This document shows, in pieces, positions 61,607 to 64,000 of a stretch of 64,000 nucleotides of DNA (positions are counted from its first letter, which is position 1; every line of letters starts with the position of its first letter). The notes below the pieces were generated by a model, which saw only the letters and a program-made list of their open reading frames with translations, made no database searches and was not told where the DNA came from. Location of the stretch: NCBI RefSeq assembly GCF_963678975.1, contig NC_089279.1:30716660-30780659 (forward strand). The letters run 5' to 3'. This stretch comes from Dysidea avara (lineage: Eukaryota; Porifera; Demospongiae; Dictyoceratida; Dysideidae). The position numbers and the translations under genes are program-made.

Positions 61607-64000
61607 CTAAATCTGATGCACCCCTTGACTGTCAACATAATCTTTGAAGCGTGGTGGAGGTCTTCTCTGTCTTGTGGGATATCTGGGAGACTCTGTTGAC
61701 TCAGTTCCAGCATCTGTGACCTCGTGACCTTGCGAGTCTGCATCAGCAACAGGTTCAGACTGTTCATCAGCTTGAGCTGCAGTGTCAGATTGTCCAGTAG
61801 TGGGAGGCCGTAAGGCAGAGTTATTCCCAGGCATGACATCCAATTCACTGTCAGGCATGACATCCAATTCACTGTCAGCATTCTGTTGTAAGTGGTCTCG
61901 GTGAACACCTTCACCACTGGCTTCTAACAAGTGGTCTACATGCCTACGCCATACCCTCCCCCCTTGGACCCGAACTCTATAGGATACTGGCCCTGTCTGG
62001 TCTACTACGGTACCCGGTATCCACCTTGCCCCATTGTAGAAATCTCGTGTCATAATATGCTGCCCAGCAGCAAACTGGCGTAACCGCCGGTGAGTATCTA
62101 CAGTAGCTTTCCGGTGTAGTTGCTTAGCTTGCACCCTTGAGCCTATATTAGGGTGGAGAAGATCAAGACGCGTGCGTATAGTACGGCCCAAAAATAAGGA
62201 ACTAGGCGATGCACCAGTAACAGCATGTGGGGTAATACGATACTGTAACAAAAACTTCATCAAACCTTGCTCAACTGGAACTCCCTGACTCAACCCTGCC
62301 TTGAGAGATTGTTTCATGGTTTGGACCATTCTCTCAACAGCACCATTGGAGGCAGGGTGGTATGGAGCACACCGGATATGTTTGACACCATTTAACTTCA
62401 AAAACAAGGAAAATTCTTCGGCTACAAATTGGGGGCCATTGTCTGAAACAAGTTGTTGCGGTAAGCCATATCTAGCAAAGATTTCTCGAAGGACATTAAC
62501 AGTTTTGGTAGCGGTAGTAGTGGACATAATGCACACTTCTGGCCACTTAGAATGCGCATCCACTACTAATAAAAACATCTTACCGGCAAAAGGGCCAGCA
62601 AAATCTACATGTACCCTATCCCATGGAACTGTGGGCCAAGCCCAAGGATGCAATGGTGCCTTAACAGGCGCATGCTTCACTGACTGACAAGCAGAGCAAC
62701 TCTTCACTAGCTCCTCAATGTCCTTATCTACTCCTGGCCACCAAAAGTGGCTTCGAGCCAGTGCCTTCATGCGCACTACACCTTGGTGGCCTTGATGAAG
62801 ATCCTCCATAATCCGCTGACGAAGCGCTAGTGGTACAACTACACGTACCCCACACAAGAGTGTGTTACCTTCAATAGACAACTCCAAGCGTCGATTCCAG
62901 TAAGGTTTGAAAGGCTCCTTAATGGTATTTGGCCACCTCGTCCTAGTGTAATACAAGACTTTGCTGAGAACAACATCCTTTCGTGTAGCAACTTCCAACT
63001 CTGCGGATGTCACTGGCAACGCATCAATTTGTGCAATATTAAAGTTTGCAGCATCTGGTAAGTAGCCCACGGCAGTAGAATCGTTGAGCGGTAGCCTTGA
63101 AAGGCCATCAGCATTGCCATGTGTACTGGTAGGCTTAAATTTGAGTTTGTAAGAGTACCCGGCTAGTAATAATGCCCAGCGTTGCAACCGAGCAGCAGCC
63201 AGAGATGGAATAGAGTCTTTGGGCCCCAGTATGGTGGTAAGCGGCTTGTGGTCAGTCACCAGAGTAAACTCCCTGCCATAAACATATTGATGGAACTTCT
63301 TTACCCCAAATATAAGGGAGAGGGCTTCCTTCTCTACTTGAGCGTAATTACGCTCACTGGAAGTGAGGGTGCGTGACGCAAAAGCAATGGGATGCTCTGA
63401 GCCATCTGGGAAGACATGGGACAATACAGCCCCAACACCATAAGCAGAAGCATCCCCAGCTAGGCACAGCGGCAGGTCAGGGTCGTAATGCACTAACACT
63501 GGTGCCACTACCAGACGGTTCTTGGCCTTGTTAAATGTAGTGGTACAATCCTTAGTCCATCTCCACGGTTGTTTTGCCTGTAGAAGAACATGCAGCGGTC
63601 GCAACAGTGATGCCAGGTTCGGAATAAATTTAGCATAGTAATTCAACAACCCTAGAAAAGAGCGAAGTTCTTGTACATTTCTAGGTATAGGTGCTTCCTG
63701 AATAGCCTTAACCTTACTCTTGGTAGTGTGCACCCCCTTAGCATCAATGCTATGTCCTAAATACTCCACAGAAGTTTTGTAAAACAACATTTCTCTCTCT
63801 TTAGTCGGACTCCATGCTCTTGCAATCGGCACAACACCTCTTCTAAGTTCTTAGTGTGCTCGGATTCTGTACGACCAGTAACTAAAATGTCATCTAAATA
63901 ACAAATAACTTGTGGCATACCCTGTAAGATGGTTTCCATTGTCTTTTGGAATACTGCCGGTGCCGAGGCTACACCAAAAGGAAGCCGCGTGTATCTAAAA
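61607..64000 (-). CDS. pol: Ty3/gypsy pol: RT (C-terminal), RNase H, integrase; frameshifted
   Basis: Minus strand, running off the right edge. 64000-63757 encodes the RT end (LPFGVASAPAVFQ, YLDD catalytic box, LVTGRTESEHTKNL). Near 63795 a one-base loss in a T run shifts the frame. The second frame (to 61607) has the RT thumb (YLGHSIDAKGVHTT, FLGLLNYYAKFIP), RNase H (LAGDASAYGVGAVLSH, EKEAL, TDHKPL), the integrase HHCC finger (H...H...CSACQ), the integrase core DDE (VDFAGPF, SDNGPQF, NGAVERM), and a C-terminal tail with no chromodomain. A 24-bp unit coding DSELDVMP is tandemly duplicated near 61840-61880. It replicates by reverse transcription and integrase insertion. The single frameshift would inactivate this copy unless it is a sequencing error. 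Confidence 0.93.

Noticed and set aside
61579..63939. Plus-strand frames (for example 62301-62687) opposite the gypsy pol
   Set aside because: They are antisense shadows of the conserved pol reading frame.

Overview
This is a eukaryotic, AT-rich, repeat-dense window. It most likely comes from a demosponge. The evidence is a gene ending in the cysteine-rich C-terminal domain of sponge short-chain (C4-type) collagens, a decayed paralog of it, a TGF-beta family ligand, small introns with GT-AG borders, and an animal-type mix of LINE, Ty3/gypsy, hAT-like and TA-target elements. The species is inferred; no database search was possible.

Layout. 1-2105: short-chain collagen gene, plus strand. 4260-18234: two nearly identical ~5 kb elements (5852-10788 and 12849-18234), each with a terminal hairpin, a conserved leader, a ~3.5-4 kb array of ~31-bp repeats and a 322-bp palindrome; a diverged inverted relative lies at 4260-5841, and a collagen pseudogene (10911-12363) lies between the two young copies. 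18933-20269: two-exon TGF-beta ligand, minus strand. 20345-28780: mostly noncoding, with a LINE fragment, a hAT-like MITE, a long (AC)n tract and a 0.9-kb fold-back element. 28781-31652: inverted copy of an F-box gene's upstream region next to a 5'-truncated LINE. 32390-35770: tandem duplication whose first copy carries a 638-bp TA-target element. 36240-40040: LINE relics and small inverted-repeat elements. 40189-47280: a nest of elements, with a GGGGTCC-rich repeat split by a 4.4-kb long-TIR DNA transposon (carrying a decayed PHD/Ulp1-like gene and itself invaded by a hAT element that contains a SINE fragment) and, further on, by LINE sequence. 47717-49660: intronless F-box/LRR gene. 51400-56600: a duplicated three-repeat beta-prism (MABP-like) gene, one copy apparently intact (56157-56584) and one broken, separated by two hAT-like elements. 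57500-61250: LINE, SINE and hAT-like debris. 61392-64000: 3' part of a Ty3/gypsy retrotransposon on the minus strand, running off the window.

Host genes that look usable: the short-chain collagen (extracellular matrix), the TGF-beta ligand (secreted signal), the F-box/LRR protein (probable SCF ubiquitin ligase adaptor) and the MABP-like protein. They are separated by mobile DNA and show no common pathway or operon-like arrangement. The most unusual signals are the minisatellite-bearing elements, a short odd-palindromic motif (core CTCTAATAGAG) found inside several apparently unrelated repeat families, and the long-TIR PHD/Ulp1 transposon.
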